Assembly (NCBI GenBank): GCA_023390245.1
Contig: JAEWDF010000114.1
Coordinates: forward strand, 1 to 12,790
DNA: 12,790 nucleotides
Direction: 5' to 3'
Source of the DNA: Pseudomonadota bacterium
GTDB taxonomy: Bacteria; Pseudomonadota; Alphaproteobacteria; Caulobacterales; Caulobacteraceae
Positions 1 through 6,425 of the stretch are shown here, piece after piece. The translations under genes and the position numbers were made by a program. Position 1 is the first letter of the stretch; each line of letters begins with the position of its first letter. The notes under the pieces are model-generated. The model worked only from the letters and a program-made list of their open reading frames with translations, ran no database searches and was not told the origin of the DNA.

Positions 1-1581
1 GATCAGGGCCGTCGCCGCCGCGGCGCAGGCCGCGAGCAGGCCGGTCCAGATGAGAAGGAAGGCCGCCTCGGGCGCCACCGTCTGGACGCCGGCGCCGAGC
101 AGCAGAACCAGGCCGATCAGGCCCAGCCAACCGCCCCACGGCGTTTCGTCCGGACCGGCGGGCCACAGGCTCAGCCCCGCCGCGACGACCGCCGCCCCGG
201 CCAGGATCGGATCGAAACCGCCCAGCAGGGTCGCCAGCACGGCGAAGGCGGCGATGACCGCCGCCAGGGCGCGACGGCCGACGCCGGCGAATCCGGCCAG
301 CAGCGCGAGGCCGGCCGCCCCCACGCACAGCGCCGCGCCCGCCTCGATCCACGGCAGGCGGCGCAGCAGGGTGTAATAGAGGTCCGGCGAATCGACCCGG
401 CTCCCGACCGGACCGGCCAGCACCCGCGCCGTCTGGGCGACGACGATCGCCGCCGCCGGCAGCCACAGGCCGCGCGCCGCCCCGGTCATGACCGCGCGCC
501 AGCCCAGCCCCGTCGCATGGCGCGCGCCCCAGGCGGCGAAGCCCGCCAACGCCGCGGCCACGCCCAGCAACAGCCAGCCCATCGCCGGCGCATGGCGCGG
601 CGTGACCAGGCCGAACAGGTCGGCATAGACCGCGTTCTGCGTCGCGCGGGGCAGGGCGGGCGCGCGCAGAAAGGCGTCCGCCGCCTCCAGCGCCTGCGAT
701 CCGATGTGCTGCAACGCGCCCTGGTCCAGCGCGTCCGCCGTCGCGGACGGGGCATGATACTGCGCCGGCCGGCCGATGAAGGCCAGGTTCACCCCGGCGA
801 TCCCGCGCCGCGCCGGAATGGTGAAGTCCGACCCGTTGGGCATCAGCCGGTAGACGAACACCGCCAGAGCGTTGCTGGACGCGCCGCCCGTCGCCTGGCG
901 CGCGGCGCGGGCGAACAAGGCGACGGTCTCGGCGTTGCCGGGGCCGGTCTCGAACATCATGGCCCGGCCGCCGCCGCCGCGCGCCTCCAGATTGACCACG
1001 GCGCCGATGCGGTCGCGCAAGGGGTGCTCGCTGAAGAAGGCGCGCGCCCCGTCCAGGTTCAGCTCCTCGGCGTCGGTCAGCAGCACGACCAGGGTGCGGT
1101 CCGCGGGCCCCCGCGCCCGGATCGCGCGGGCCGCCTCCAGCACGGCGGCGACCCCGGCCGCATCGTCGGCCGCGCCGGGCGATCCCGGCACGCTGTCATA
1201 GTGGGCCATCAGGGCCACGGCGGGCAGGTCGGGCCGGCGGCCGGGCAGGACGCCGACGATGTTCACCGCCGACAGGCCGGAGGCGCTCGCGCCCGTGCGT
1301 TCGATCCGGGCGACGGCGGCCGGCGACAGCGCCCCCGCCTGAAGCTGCGGCGACAGACCCAGGGCGTCCAGCCGCCCGGTCAGATAGGCCTGGGACAGGG
1401 CGTGGTCGTCCGAGCCGAGCGGGCGGGGCGCGCGGGCCAGGATACGCACGTCGGCCATGGCGCGTTCGGCGGAGAAGACCGCGGGCGGCGCATCGGCCGG
1501 ACGCGGCCGGGGCGTCTGGCTGGTCAGGACCGCGAGGCCGAAGGCGGCCGCCAAGGAGCTCAGCAGGAGGGCCAGTCGCAT
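1..1581 (-). CDS. M28-family zinc aminopeptidase with multi-pass C-terminal membrane domain (partial, C-terminus off the left edge)
   Basis: The product is a membrane-bound exopeptidase predicted to trim peptides outside the cytoplasm. The first 527 residues are visible and the reading frame stays open to base 1. Residues 4-20 form a hydrophobic signal or anchor. The M28 domain spans about 38-305, with metal-site motifs in order: AHYDS (His127), GAADDAAG (Asp139), DAEELN (Glu172/Glu173, catalytic and zinc), NLEARGGGG (Glu199) and YHAPSAT (His276). Several hydrophobic segments follow from about residue 333 to the window edge. An M28 domain followed by a polytopic region, with NLEA rather than NLDM, resembles the eukaryotic ERMP1/Fxna type and its bacterial relatives. 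Two in-frame ATGs exist, at 1587 and 1581. I chose 1581 because AGGGG then sits 6 bases upstream, whereas it abuts the first ATG. Its start lies 85 bases beyond the cheR stop on the same strand, so it may be read from the chpT operon or from its own promoter. The substrate is unknown. Confidence 0.88.
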   Translation of the reverse strand, partial: MRLALLLSSLAAAFGLAVLTSQTPRPRPADAPPAVFSAERAMADVRILARAPRPLGSDDHALSQAYLTGRLDALGLSPQLQAGALSPAAVARIERTGASASGLSAVNIVGVLPGRRPDLPAVALMAHYDSVPGSPGAADDAAGVAAVLEAARAIRARGPADRTLVVLLTDAEELNLDGARAFFSEHPLRDRIGAVVNLEARGGGGRAMMFETGPGNAETVALFARAARQATGGASSNALAVFVYRLMPNGSDFTIPARRGIAGVNLAFIGRPAQYHAPSATADALDQGALQHIGSQALEAADAFLRAPALPRATQNAVYADLFGLVTPRHAPAMGWLLLGVAAALAGFAAWGARHATGLGWRAVMTGAARGLWLPAAAIVVAQTARVLAGPVGSRVDSPDLYYTLLRRLPWIEAGAALCVGAAGLALLAGFAGVGRRALAAVIAAFAVLATLLGGFDPILAGAAVVAAGLSLWPAGPDETPWGGWLGLIGLVLLLGAGVQTVAPEAAFLLIWTGLLAACAAAATALI

Positions 1582-1666
1582 CGTCATCCCCTAAGGCGTC
1601 CCCACGCCGGCCCAGCTTGGCCCGCCGGGCGCGCCGGATGCAAGGGGGCGGACGGCGAAGGAGGGA

Positions 1667-2482
1667 TCAGGCGGCGCGGCGCAGGGCGGAGGGCGCCTTC
1701 ACATACAGGCCGCGCCGGCCGCTGACGGGGCGGAAGGCGACGGTGTCGTTCTCCAGCCGCTCGTCCAGGCCCAGGAACAGACAGCCGTCATCGACCAGCC
1801 GCCGCTCCAGCCCGTCGATGACGCGGGCGCGCCGGCCCGGCTCCATGTCGCTCAGCACATGGCGGCAGAAGATCACGTCGAAGCGGGCGTCGTCCGCCGG
1901 TTCGTCCAGCAGGTTGGCGCGGGCGAAGCGGGTCGCCTGGGTCAGCTCCGGCCGGGCGCGCCACTGATCCTCGTCCGGCTCGAACCAGCGCAGCATGGTG
2001 CGGGCGTCGAGACCGCGCTGGATCTCGAAGCCGGTGTAGAGCCCGGCGCGGGCCTTATCGATCCCGCGCTGCGACAGGTCCGTGCCGACCACCTCGATCC
2101 GCGTGCCGACGGCCAGGCCCGCCATGGCGATGGAATAGGCTTCCTGCCCGGCGCCGCAGCCGGCCGACCAGACGCTGACGCGGCCGCCGGGGCGCGCCTT
2201 GGCCAGCGCCGGCAGCAGCTCCTTCTCCAGCACCTGGAAGGGCGCCCGGTCGCGGCGGAACCAGGTCTCGGCGTTCAGCAGGCTTTCGATCACCGCCCAA
2301 CCCAGCGAGGCGACCGGCTTGGTCCACAGATTGGCCAGCAGCGCCTCGACATTGGCATAGCCCTCGCGACGCGCCAGCGGGCCCAGCCGGTGCTCGGCTA
2401 ATTGCATGCGGTCGCGCGTCAGCCGATAGCCGGCGCGCGCGGCCATCAGGCCCTGCAATCGCTCGAAGTCCTCGGGCGTCAT
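1667..2482 (-). CDS. cheR: CheR-type chemoreceptor glutamate methyltransferase
   Basis: This 271-residue cytoplasmic enzyme should transfer methyl groups from S-adenosylmethionine to receptor glutamates, as CheR does in chemotaxis adaptation. The all-helical CheR N-domain covers about residues 1-65. LNAETWFRRD (70-79) matches the NxTxFFR catalytic segment. The SAM-binding motif is SAGCGAGQEAYSIAM (106-120), with Gln in place of the first Glu of the usual GEEPYS. VGTDLSQ (132-138) is the acidic SAM-binding loop, and CRHVLSDM (206-213) matches CRNVLIYF. The usual HSE near the C-terminus is replaced by LDE (239-241). ATG at 2482 overlaps the response regulator stop as ATGA, indicating translational coupling; GGAG lies about 10 bases upstream. 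No receptor-binding extension or pentapeptide tail is apparent. I recall a cheR gene close to chpT in C. crescentus too, but this is from memory. The enzyme family is clear; the receptor target is not. Confidence 0.93.
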   Translation of the reverse strand: MTPEDFERLQGLMAARAGYRLTRDRMQLAEHRLGPLARREGYANVEALLANLWTKPVASLGWAVIESLLNAETWFRRDRAPFQVLEKELLPALAKARPGGRVSVWSAGCGAGQEAYSIAMAGLAVGTRIEVVGTDLSQRGIDKARAGLYTGFEIQRGLDARTMLRWFEPDEDQWRARPELTQATRFARANLLDEPADDARFDVIFCRHVLSDMEPGRRARVIDGLERRLVDDGCLFLGLDERLENDTVAFRPVSGRRGLYVKAPSALRRAA

Positions 2483-2856
2483 GCGGCGATGGCTCCGACC
2501 TCCGCCAGCTTGGACTGGAGGATCTCGCCGTCGAACGGCTTCATCACATAGTCGTCGGCGCCGGCGGCCAGGGCCTCGGCGATCCGCTCCGGGCGGGTCT
2601 CGATGGTGCAGAACAGGGCCTTGGGCCGGTCGCCGCCGGGCAGGGCGCGCAGGCGGCGCAGGAAGCTGAGCCCGTCCATCACCGGCATGTTCCAGTCGAT
2701 CAGCACGGCGTCGGGCATGGCGGCGGTGCAATAGGCCAGGGCCTCGGCGCCGTCGGCGGCCTCGTCGACCTCATAGCCCAGCCCCTCGACGATCCGGCGC
2801 GCCACCTTGCGGATAATCCGGCTGTCGTCGACGATGAGGCAGGTCTGAACGGTCAA
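2479..2856 (-). CDS. CheY-like single-domain response regulator
   Basis: This 125-residue protein is a stand-alone receiver domain with no output domain, so it must act through protein contacts or as a phosphate sink. All receiver landmarks are present: acidic pair Asp10-Asp11 (LIVDDSR), phospho-acceptor Asp54 in DWNMPVMDG, Thr84 in FCTIET, and Lys106 in YVMKPFDG. The start appears to be a TTG. GGAG at 2863-2866 leaves 6 bases before the TTG at 2856 but none before the TTG at 2862, and the resulting N-terminus MTVQTCLIVDDS looks typical of alphaproteobacterial CheY-like proteins. The gene sits between chpT and cheR, coupled to cheR by a 4-base overlap and 91 bases after the chpT stop. That suggests phosphoryl exchange with ChpT or a chemotaxis role, which is inference. 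Calling it cheY outright would overstate the evidence. Confidence 0.93.
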   Translation of the reverse strand: MTVQTCLIVDDSRIIRKVARRIVEGLGYEVDEAADGAEALAYCTAAMPDAVLIDWNMPVMDGLSFLRRLRALPGGDRPKALFCTIETRPERIAEALAAGADDYVMKPFDGEILQSKLAEVGAIAA

Positions 2857-2890
2857 GGCCAACTCCAGCGAACTCGGACGCGCCGTGCGG

Positions 2891-2906
2891 GCGGATCACA
2901 GTCCGC
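2891..2906 (-). other. Small hairpin in the chpT-response regulator gap
   Basis: GCGGA pairs with TCCGC around a 6-base loop. It lies 35 to 50 bases upstream of the TTG start. The stem is only five pairs and is not followed by a T-run, so it is not a standard terminator. It might tune expression of the downstream genes relative to chpT, or be chance in GC-rich DNA. Confidence 0.25.
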
Positions 2907-2924
2907 GATTATCGACGCCCGCAG

Positions 2925-2939
2925 TTAACGAGTCGTTTG
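2925..2939 (-). promoter_or_regulatory. CtrA-like half-site pair enclosing a GANTC site (tentative)
   Basis: On the plus strand TTAA (2925-2928) is followed by seven bases and TTTG (2936-2939), a near match to the Caulobacter CtrA consensus TTAA-N7-TTAA. The spacer contains GAGTC (2930-2934), the sequence methylated by CcrM in this group. It lies in the gap between chpT and the response regulator gene. The second half-site is imperfect, so binding is unproven. Confidence 0.25.
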
Positions 2940-2947
2940 GAAACGGC

Positions 2948-3601
2948 TCAATCCGGCATCCGCGCGACCAGGGCGATCTTGCCCTCTTCCACCATGACGT
3001 GCAACGCGCCACCCGCTTGGGTAGCGGTTAGCCACAGCCAGTAGGGCTGGATCCACTGTCCGGCCAGCCCCTCGACCAGGCGTTCGCCGCTCAGGCCGAC
3101 GGCCGCCTCGGGCTTCAGCCGGGCGCGGGCGCCCTCGGCGTAGCCCTCGATGAACATCTGCCCGTCCTCGCGGCGCACCTGCACCACCGCCTGGCCGCCC
3201 ATCGGCAGGGCGCCGACCGTCAGATAGGCCAGATTGACCAGCGCCCGCGCCTGGGGCTTGGAGAATTCGCCGTCCGCGATGCGCCAGTCCAGCGCGGCGC
3301 GCCCGCCCTCGGTCATGCCGACGACCAGGTCGCGCAACTCGGCGGCGGTGAAGCGTTCGCTGGTCGTCGCCGCGCCGAAGGCCACGCGGGCGAAATGGAC
3401 CAGGGCCACCATCTTCCTGGCGCTCTGCTCGATCAGGCCCATGGCGTCGTCGCGCATGTCCTGGGCGCCGGGGTCCTTCAGCAGATCCAGGCCCGAGACG
3501 ATCGCCCCCGACGGGCTGATGAAGTCGTGGCACAGCTTGGCCGCGACGAAGGCCGCGAGTTCGGCGCCGTCGACCGGAAGGACGTCGTCAGCGGTGGTCA
3601 T
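2948..3601 (-). CDS. chpT: Histidine phosphotransferase ChpT
   Basis: This 217-residue cytoplasmic phosphotransferase should pass phosphoryl groups from the hybrid kinase CckA to the receivers CtrA and CpdR, the relay controlling the cell cycle and related programmes in alphaproteobacteria. The signature segment KLCHDFISPSGAIVSGLDLL begins at residue 22 and carries the phospho-accepting His25. It is followed by the conserved AQDMRDDAM motif and a helical-hairpin dimerisation segment to about residue 80. The C-terminal half (about 85-217) matches the degenerate HATPase-like ChpT domain, with RARLKPE and a LxGERLVEGLAGQWIQ segment. Length agrees with C. crescentus ChpT. ATG at 3601 is chosen because GCAGGAG precedes it with a 9-base gap and homologues begin close to there; the frame remains open further upstream without a better start. 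It is first in an apparent operon with the response regulator and cheR, and divergent from the CysQ-type gene. Confidence 0.95.
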   Translation of the reverse strand: MTTADDVLPVDGAELAAFVAAKLCHDFISPSGAIVSGLDLLKDPGAQDMRDDAMGLIEQSARKMVALVHFARVAFGAATTSERFTAAELRDLVVGMTEGGRAALDWRIADGEFSKPQARALVNLAYLTVGALPMGGQAVVQVRREDGQMFIEGYAEGARARLKPEAAVGLSGERLVEGLAGQWIQPYWLWLTATQAGGALHVMVEEGKIALVARMPD

Positions 3602-3665
3602 CGGGGCGGGCTCCTGCGGCGTTCGGGTCACAAGCGGACGGGCGGGCAAGGCTGACGTGATTTGC

Positions 3666-3680
3666 CGGTTCTTCAAACCG
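3666..3680. promoter_or_regulatory. Inverted repeat in the chpT / cysQ divergent promoter region
   Basis: CGGTT and AACCG flank a 5-base centre (CTTCA) within the 103-base gap between the two divergent starts. A weak promoter for the plus-strand gene (TTCTTC at 3669-3674, 17-base spacer, TATCGA at 3692-3697) would overlap it and give an almost leaderless transcript. Both readings are tentative. Confidence 0.25.
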
Positions 3681-3704
3681 TCGCGATGGGCTATCGACGC
3701 GCCG

Positions 3705-4511
3705 ATGACCACGCCCGCCTCCCGACTGGCCGCCGATCTGGATTCCGGAGCCCTGGCTCTGGCCCTCGCCGACATCGCCGAGGCGGCGGCGCGCGTCATC
3801 CTGCCGTACTGGCGCGCGGGGACCGAGGTCGAGACCAAGGCCGACGACAGCCCTGTGACCCAGGCCGACCGCGCCGCCGAGGCGCTGATCCTGGAGCGGC
3901 TGGCCGCCCTGTGGCCCGGCGTTCAGACGGTGGCGGAAGAGGCGGTCGCCGCCGACGGCGCCCCCGCCTCGGCCGAGCCGCTGTTCTGGCTGATCGACCC
4001 GCTGGACGGCACCCGGGGCTTCGTGCGCGGCGGGGAGGCCTTCACCGTCAACATCGCCCTGATCCGGGACGGCTATCCGGTGGCGGGCGTGGTGACCGCC
4101 CCGGCGACGGCGACGACCTGGCGCAGCGACCGCCCCGGTGGGGGCGCCTTCCGGCGGTCGTTCGGCGAAGGCCATCATGACGACTGGCGCCCGGTGCGGG
4201 TGCGCGACCGCCCGCGGGAGGGCTTGGCCCTGCTCAGCCACAGCGTCACCGACGAGGAGGCCGCCCGCCTGGCCGCCCGCCACGGCTGCACCCAGTGGCA
4301 GGGTACGGATTCCTCGCTGAAGTTCTGCCTGATCGCGGAGGGCCGCTTCGACGCCTACCCGCGCACCGGCCCGACCTCGGAATGGGACACCGCCGCCGGC
4401 CAGGCGGTGCTGGAGGCGGCCGGCGGCCGCGTGCTGGGCGCGGACGGCCAGCGCTTCGCCTACGGCAAGCCGCGCTTCAAGAATGGCCCCTTCGTCGCCG
4501 TCGGCGGCTGA
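3705..4511 (+). CDS. cysQ: 3'(2'),5'-bisphosphate nucleotidase, CysQ type (inositol monophosphatase superfamily)
   Basis: This 268-residue Mg2+-dependent phosphatase most likely converts 3'-phosphoadenosine 5'-phosphate to AMP, recycling the by-product of sulfate assimilation. Metal-site motifs are in order: SPVTQADRAAE (residues 49-59), AEE (77-79), WLIDPLDGTRGFV (95-107, with Asp98 and Asp101) and SEWDTAAGQAVLEAAGG (225-241, with Asp228). PLDGTRGFV followed by a GEAFTVNIALI segment and the EWDTAAG motif favour CysQ over plain inositol monophosphatase or histidinol phosphatase, though HisN-like activity cannot be excluded. No Shine-Dalgarno is visible ahead of ATG 3705, so a very short or leaderless mRNA is possible, as is common in Caulobacter. 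No other sulfur gene is adjacent. Its stop lies 8 bases from that of the convergent aldolase gene. Confidence 0.85.
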   Translation: MTTPASRLAADLDSGALALALADIAEAAARVILPYWRAGTEVETKADDSPVTQADRAAEALILERLAALWPGVQTVAEEAVAADGAPASAEPLFWLIDPLDGTRGFVRGGEAFTVNIALIRDGYPVAGVVTAPATATTWRSDRPGGGAFRRSFGEGHHDDWRPVRVRDRPREGLALLSHSVTDEEAARLAARHGCTQWQGTDSSLKFCLIAEGRFDAYPRTGPTSEWDTAAGQAVLEAAGGRVLGADGQRFAYGKPRFKNGPFVAVGG

Positions 4512-4525
4512 GCTGAAGTTCAGCC
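4506..4525. terminator. Shared hairpin at the convergent cysQ / aldolase stops
   Basis: GGCTGA (4506-4511) can pair with TCAGCC (4520-4525). Alternatively GCTGAA (4512-4517) can pair with TTCAGC (4519-4524) across one base. The arms contain the TGA stops of both genes. No T-run follows on either strand, so intrinsic termination would be weak; it may act as a 3' end protector or be incidental. Confidence 0.3.
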
Positions 4526-5191
4526 CTTGCGGAAAGCCGCGACGGCCTCGACCGTCTTCTTTACCTGCGCTTCGATGCCGGCCCAGTCGCCGGCCTTCAC
4601 CGCCGCGTCGGTGACCAGCTTGGAGCCCATGCCGGCCGCCACGATGCCGGCGCTGAACCATTTGGCGATGGAGGCCTCGTCCGGATCGACGCCGCCGGTG
4701 GGCATGATCTTGACCCAGGGCAGCGGCCCCTTGACCGCCTTGACGAAGTCCGGCCCGCCGACCGAGGAGCCGGGGAACAGCTTGACGATGTCGCAGCCCA
4801 GTTCGTGCGCCTCGCCGATGTCGGTGACCGAGCCGCAGCCGGGGAAATAGGCGACCATGCGGCGGTTGCAGACCTTGGCCACATCGGGGACCAGGCAGGG
4901 GCTGACCACGAAGCGCGCGCCCCGGTTCAGATAAAGCGCCGCCGTGCCCGCATCGACCACCGAGCCGATGCCGAGGACGATGTCGGGGTCGGTGCGGATC
5001 AGTTCGCGGTTGATCTCTCCGAACAGGTCGCAGGCGAAGTCGCCCCGATTGGTGAACTCCACCACCTTGGCCCCGCCGCGCGCGCTGGCGCGGATGACGT
5101 TGAGGCAGACCTCGGGATCGGGGTGGTAGAAGACCGGGCACACGCCCTGGGCTTCCAGCGCCTGGAGCACGCTGACGCGATCATGGGCCAT
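4520..5191 (-). CDS. KDPG/KHG-family aldolase (2-dehydro-3-deoxyphosphogluconate aldolase-like)
   Basis: This 223-residue class I aldolase is predicted to cleave 2-keto-3-deoxy-6-phosphogluconate to pyruvate and glyceraldehyde 3-phosphate, or a related 4-hydroxy-2-oxo acid. The TIM-barrel landmarks are all present: catalytic Glu45 in VVEFTNRG, GIGSVVDAGTAALYLNRGA (74-92), VSPCLVPDV, YFPGCGSVTDIGEA (115-128), the Schiff-base Lys137 in DIVKLFPGS, and MPTGGV. Glu45 is at the same number as in E. coli Eda and Lys137 is near its Lys133. The motif reads EFTNRG rather than the EITLRT of classical Eda, marking a different subfamily whose substrate could differ. AAGGAG sits 8 bases before ATG 5191. 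No edd, zwf or sugar-kinase gene is adjacent, so pathway assignment rests on family alone. It is divergent from the MscS gene across a 138-base gap containing a perfect palindrome. Confidence 0.85.
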   Translation of the reverse strand: MAHDRVSVLQALEAQGVCPVFYHPDPEVCLNVIRASARGGAKVVEFTNRGDFACDLFGEINRELIRTDPDIVLGIGSVVDAGTAALYLNRGARFVVSPCLVPDVAKVCNRRMVAYFPGCGSVTDIGEAHELGCDIVKLFPGSSVGGPDFVKAVKGPLPWVKIMPTGGVDPDEASIAKWFSAGIVAAGMGSKLVTDAAVKAGDWAGIEAQVKKTVEAVAAFRKG

Positions 5192-5238
5192 GGGGAGGTC
5201 TCCTTCGTCCGGTCCGATGGCCAAGGCTTTATCCAGTC

Positions 5239-5252
5239 CCGCCGTACGGCGG
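5239..5252. promoter_or_regulatory. Perfect 14-bp palindrome, candidate operator
   Basis: CCGCCGTACGGCGG is self-complementary over all 14 bases and lies between the divergent aldolase and MscS genes, 48 bases upstream of the aldolase ATG. It falls just upstream of a possible minus-strand -10 (GATAAA, reverse complement of 5228-5233), where a repressor site could sit. The sequence is GC-rich, so chance is not negligible. Confidence 0.35.
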
Positions 5253-5329
5253 AAGGCGTGGGGCGGAACATATTGTTTCGACGACGCGGCGTTGACGAAA
5301 CCGGACGGGCGGCCGACGCTTCTCCGATC

Positions 5330-6403
5330 ATGACGACACCGCTGCAGACAAGCCTCCAGGCCCTGGACCACACCCGCATCGCCAAGCTGAGCTGGGCCAA
5401 CATCACCGTCGGCGGCCTGGTTAGCGCGGCGGCCATCCTGCTGGTCGCCATCGCCCTGAGCTGGATCGTCACCCGCGCCCTGCGCCGCCTGCGCGAGCGG
5501 GCCGACCGCAGCCGCCAGGCCGTCTATCTGCTGGAGCGGCTGGCCAGCTACGGCATCATCGTCTTCGGCCTCATCTCGGCCCTGTCGGCGGCGGGGCTGA
5601 ACCTGTCGTCCCTGGCGGTGTTCGCCGGCGCCCTGGGCATCGGCGTCGGCCTGGGCCTGCAGGGGGTGGTCAAGGAGTTCGTCTCGGGCCTGTTCCTGAT
5701 CTTCGACCGGATGGTGTCGGTCGGCGACTATATTGAGATCGAGGACATCGGCATCCGCGGCGCGATCATGGAGATCGGCCCGCGCGCCCTGCGGGTGCGC
5801 ACCAACGACAACGTCAACGTCCTGGTCCCCAACTCGCGCCTGATCGAGCAGCCGGTGACCAACTGGACGCTGAAGGGCGACACCCGCCGCATCCATGTGC
5901 CCTTCGTCGTGGCCTACGGCTCGGACCGGGGGCGGGTGCGCGACGCCGTTCTGGCCGCCGCGCGCGCCAGCCCGTTCACCCTGCCGGAGACCGAAGCGCG
6001 CAAGAGCCAGGTGTGGCTGGTCGGTTTCGCCGAGCGGGGCCTGGCGTTCGAACTGCTGGTCTGGCCGACGCGCGACGCGGTCAAGCGGCCCGCCGCCATG
6101 CACGCGGCCTACACCTGGCTGATCGCCGACGCCCTGGAGGACGCCGGGATCGACGTGCCCTTCCCGCAGACCGACCTGCACCTGCGCAGCGCCTTCGGCC
6201 TGGAGGGCGGCGATGCGCTGAAGCGCCTCGGCTACGGCAAGGCCGAACGGCCGGCGCCGGCCGCCCCCGCGACGCCGACGAAGGACGCCGCGTCCAGAAC
6301 CTCCGCCAGCAACGACGCCGCCGAGGACCTGATGAAGCGGGAAGACGACGACGGCCCCCTGGAGCCCGCCCCCGACATGCCGCCGGGTCGGACGGGCGGG
6401 TAG
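5330..6403 (+). CDS. Small-conductance mechanosensitive channel, MscS family
   Basis: This 357-residue inner-membrane channel is expected to open under membrane tension and release solutes during hypo-osmotic shock. Three transmembrane segments are visible at about 26-49, 71-92 and 94-118. The last contains the Gly/Ala-rich pore helix AGALGIGVGLGLQGVVKEF (99-117), matching the MscS TM3 pattern. The beta domain follows with FDRMVSVGDYIEIEDI (125-140), RALRVRTNDNVNVLVPNS and the QPVTNW segment, then the alpha/beta cytoplasmic domain to about residue 290. The last 65 or so residues are low-complexity, rich in Ala, Pro and acidic residues, and probably disordered. This is a minimal MscS without the extra N-terminal helices of MscK. 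No clear Shine-Dalgarno precedes ATG 5330. TTGACG at 5292-5297 could be a -35, but the matching -10 is poor. The gene converges on malate synthase G. Confidence 0.92.
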   Translation: MTTPLQTSLQALDHTRIAKLSWANITVGGLVSAAAILLVAIALSWIVTRALRRLRERADRSRQAVYLLERLASYGIIVFGLISALSAAGLNLSSLAVFAGALGIGVGLGLQGVVKEFVSGLFLIFDRMVSVGDYIEIEDIGIRGAIMEIGPRALRVRTNDNVNVLVPNSRLIEQPVTNWTLKGDTRRIHVPFVVAYGSDRGRVRDAVLAAARASPFTLPETEARKSQVWLVGFAERGLAFELLVWPTRDAVKRPAAMHAAYTWLIADALEDAGIDVPFPQTDLHLRSAFGLEGGDALKRLGYGKAERPAPAAPATPTKDAASRTSASNDAAEDLMKREDDDGPLEPAPDMPPGRTGG

Positions 6404-6425
6404 GTTCAATCGATATTCGCCCATG

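Noticed and set aside
1582..1666. GC-rich inverted repeats between cheR and the M28 gene as a terminator
   Set aside because: The possible stems are only about four pairs and no T-run follows, so a terminator cannot be supported.
517..1725. Long plus-strand open frame opposite the M28 peptidase
   Set aside because: Low-complexity Arg/Gly/Ala/Gln translation, no initiation signal, and complete overlap with a protein having intact zinc-peptidase motifs.
5228..5236. TTTATCCAG as a DnaA box
   Set aside because: Isolated and imperfect match, with no cluster of boxes or AT-rich unwinding region, so no origin is supported.
5192..6424. Upstream extension of the aldolase frame across the MscS gene on the minus strand
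   Set aside because: The extension is antisense to a clear MscS channel and has no domain. AAGGAG before the ATG at 5191 marks the real aldolase start.
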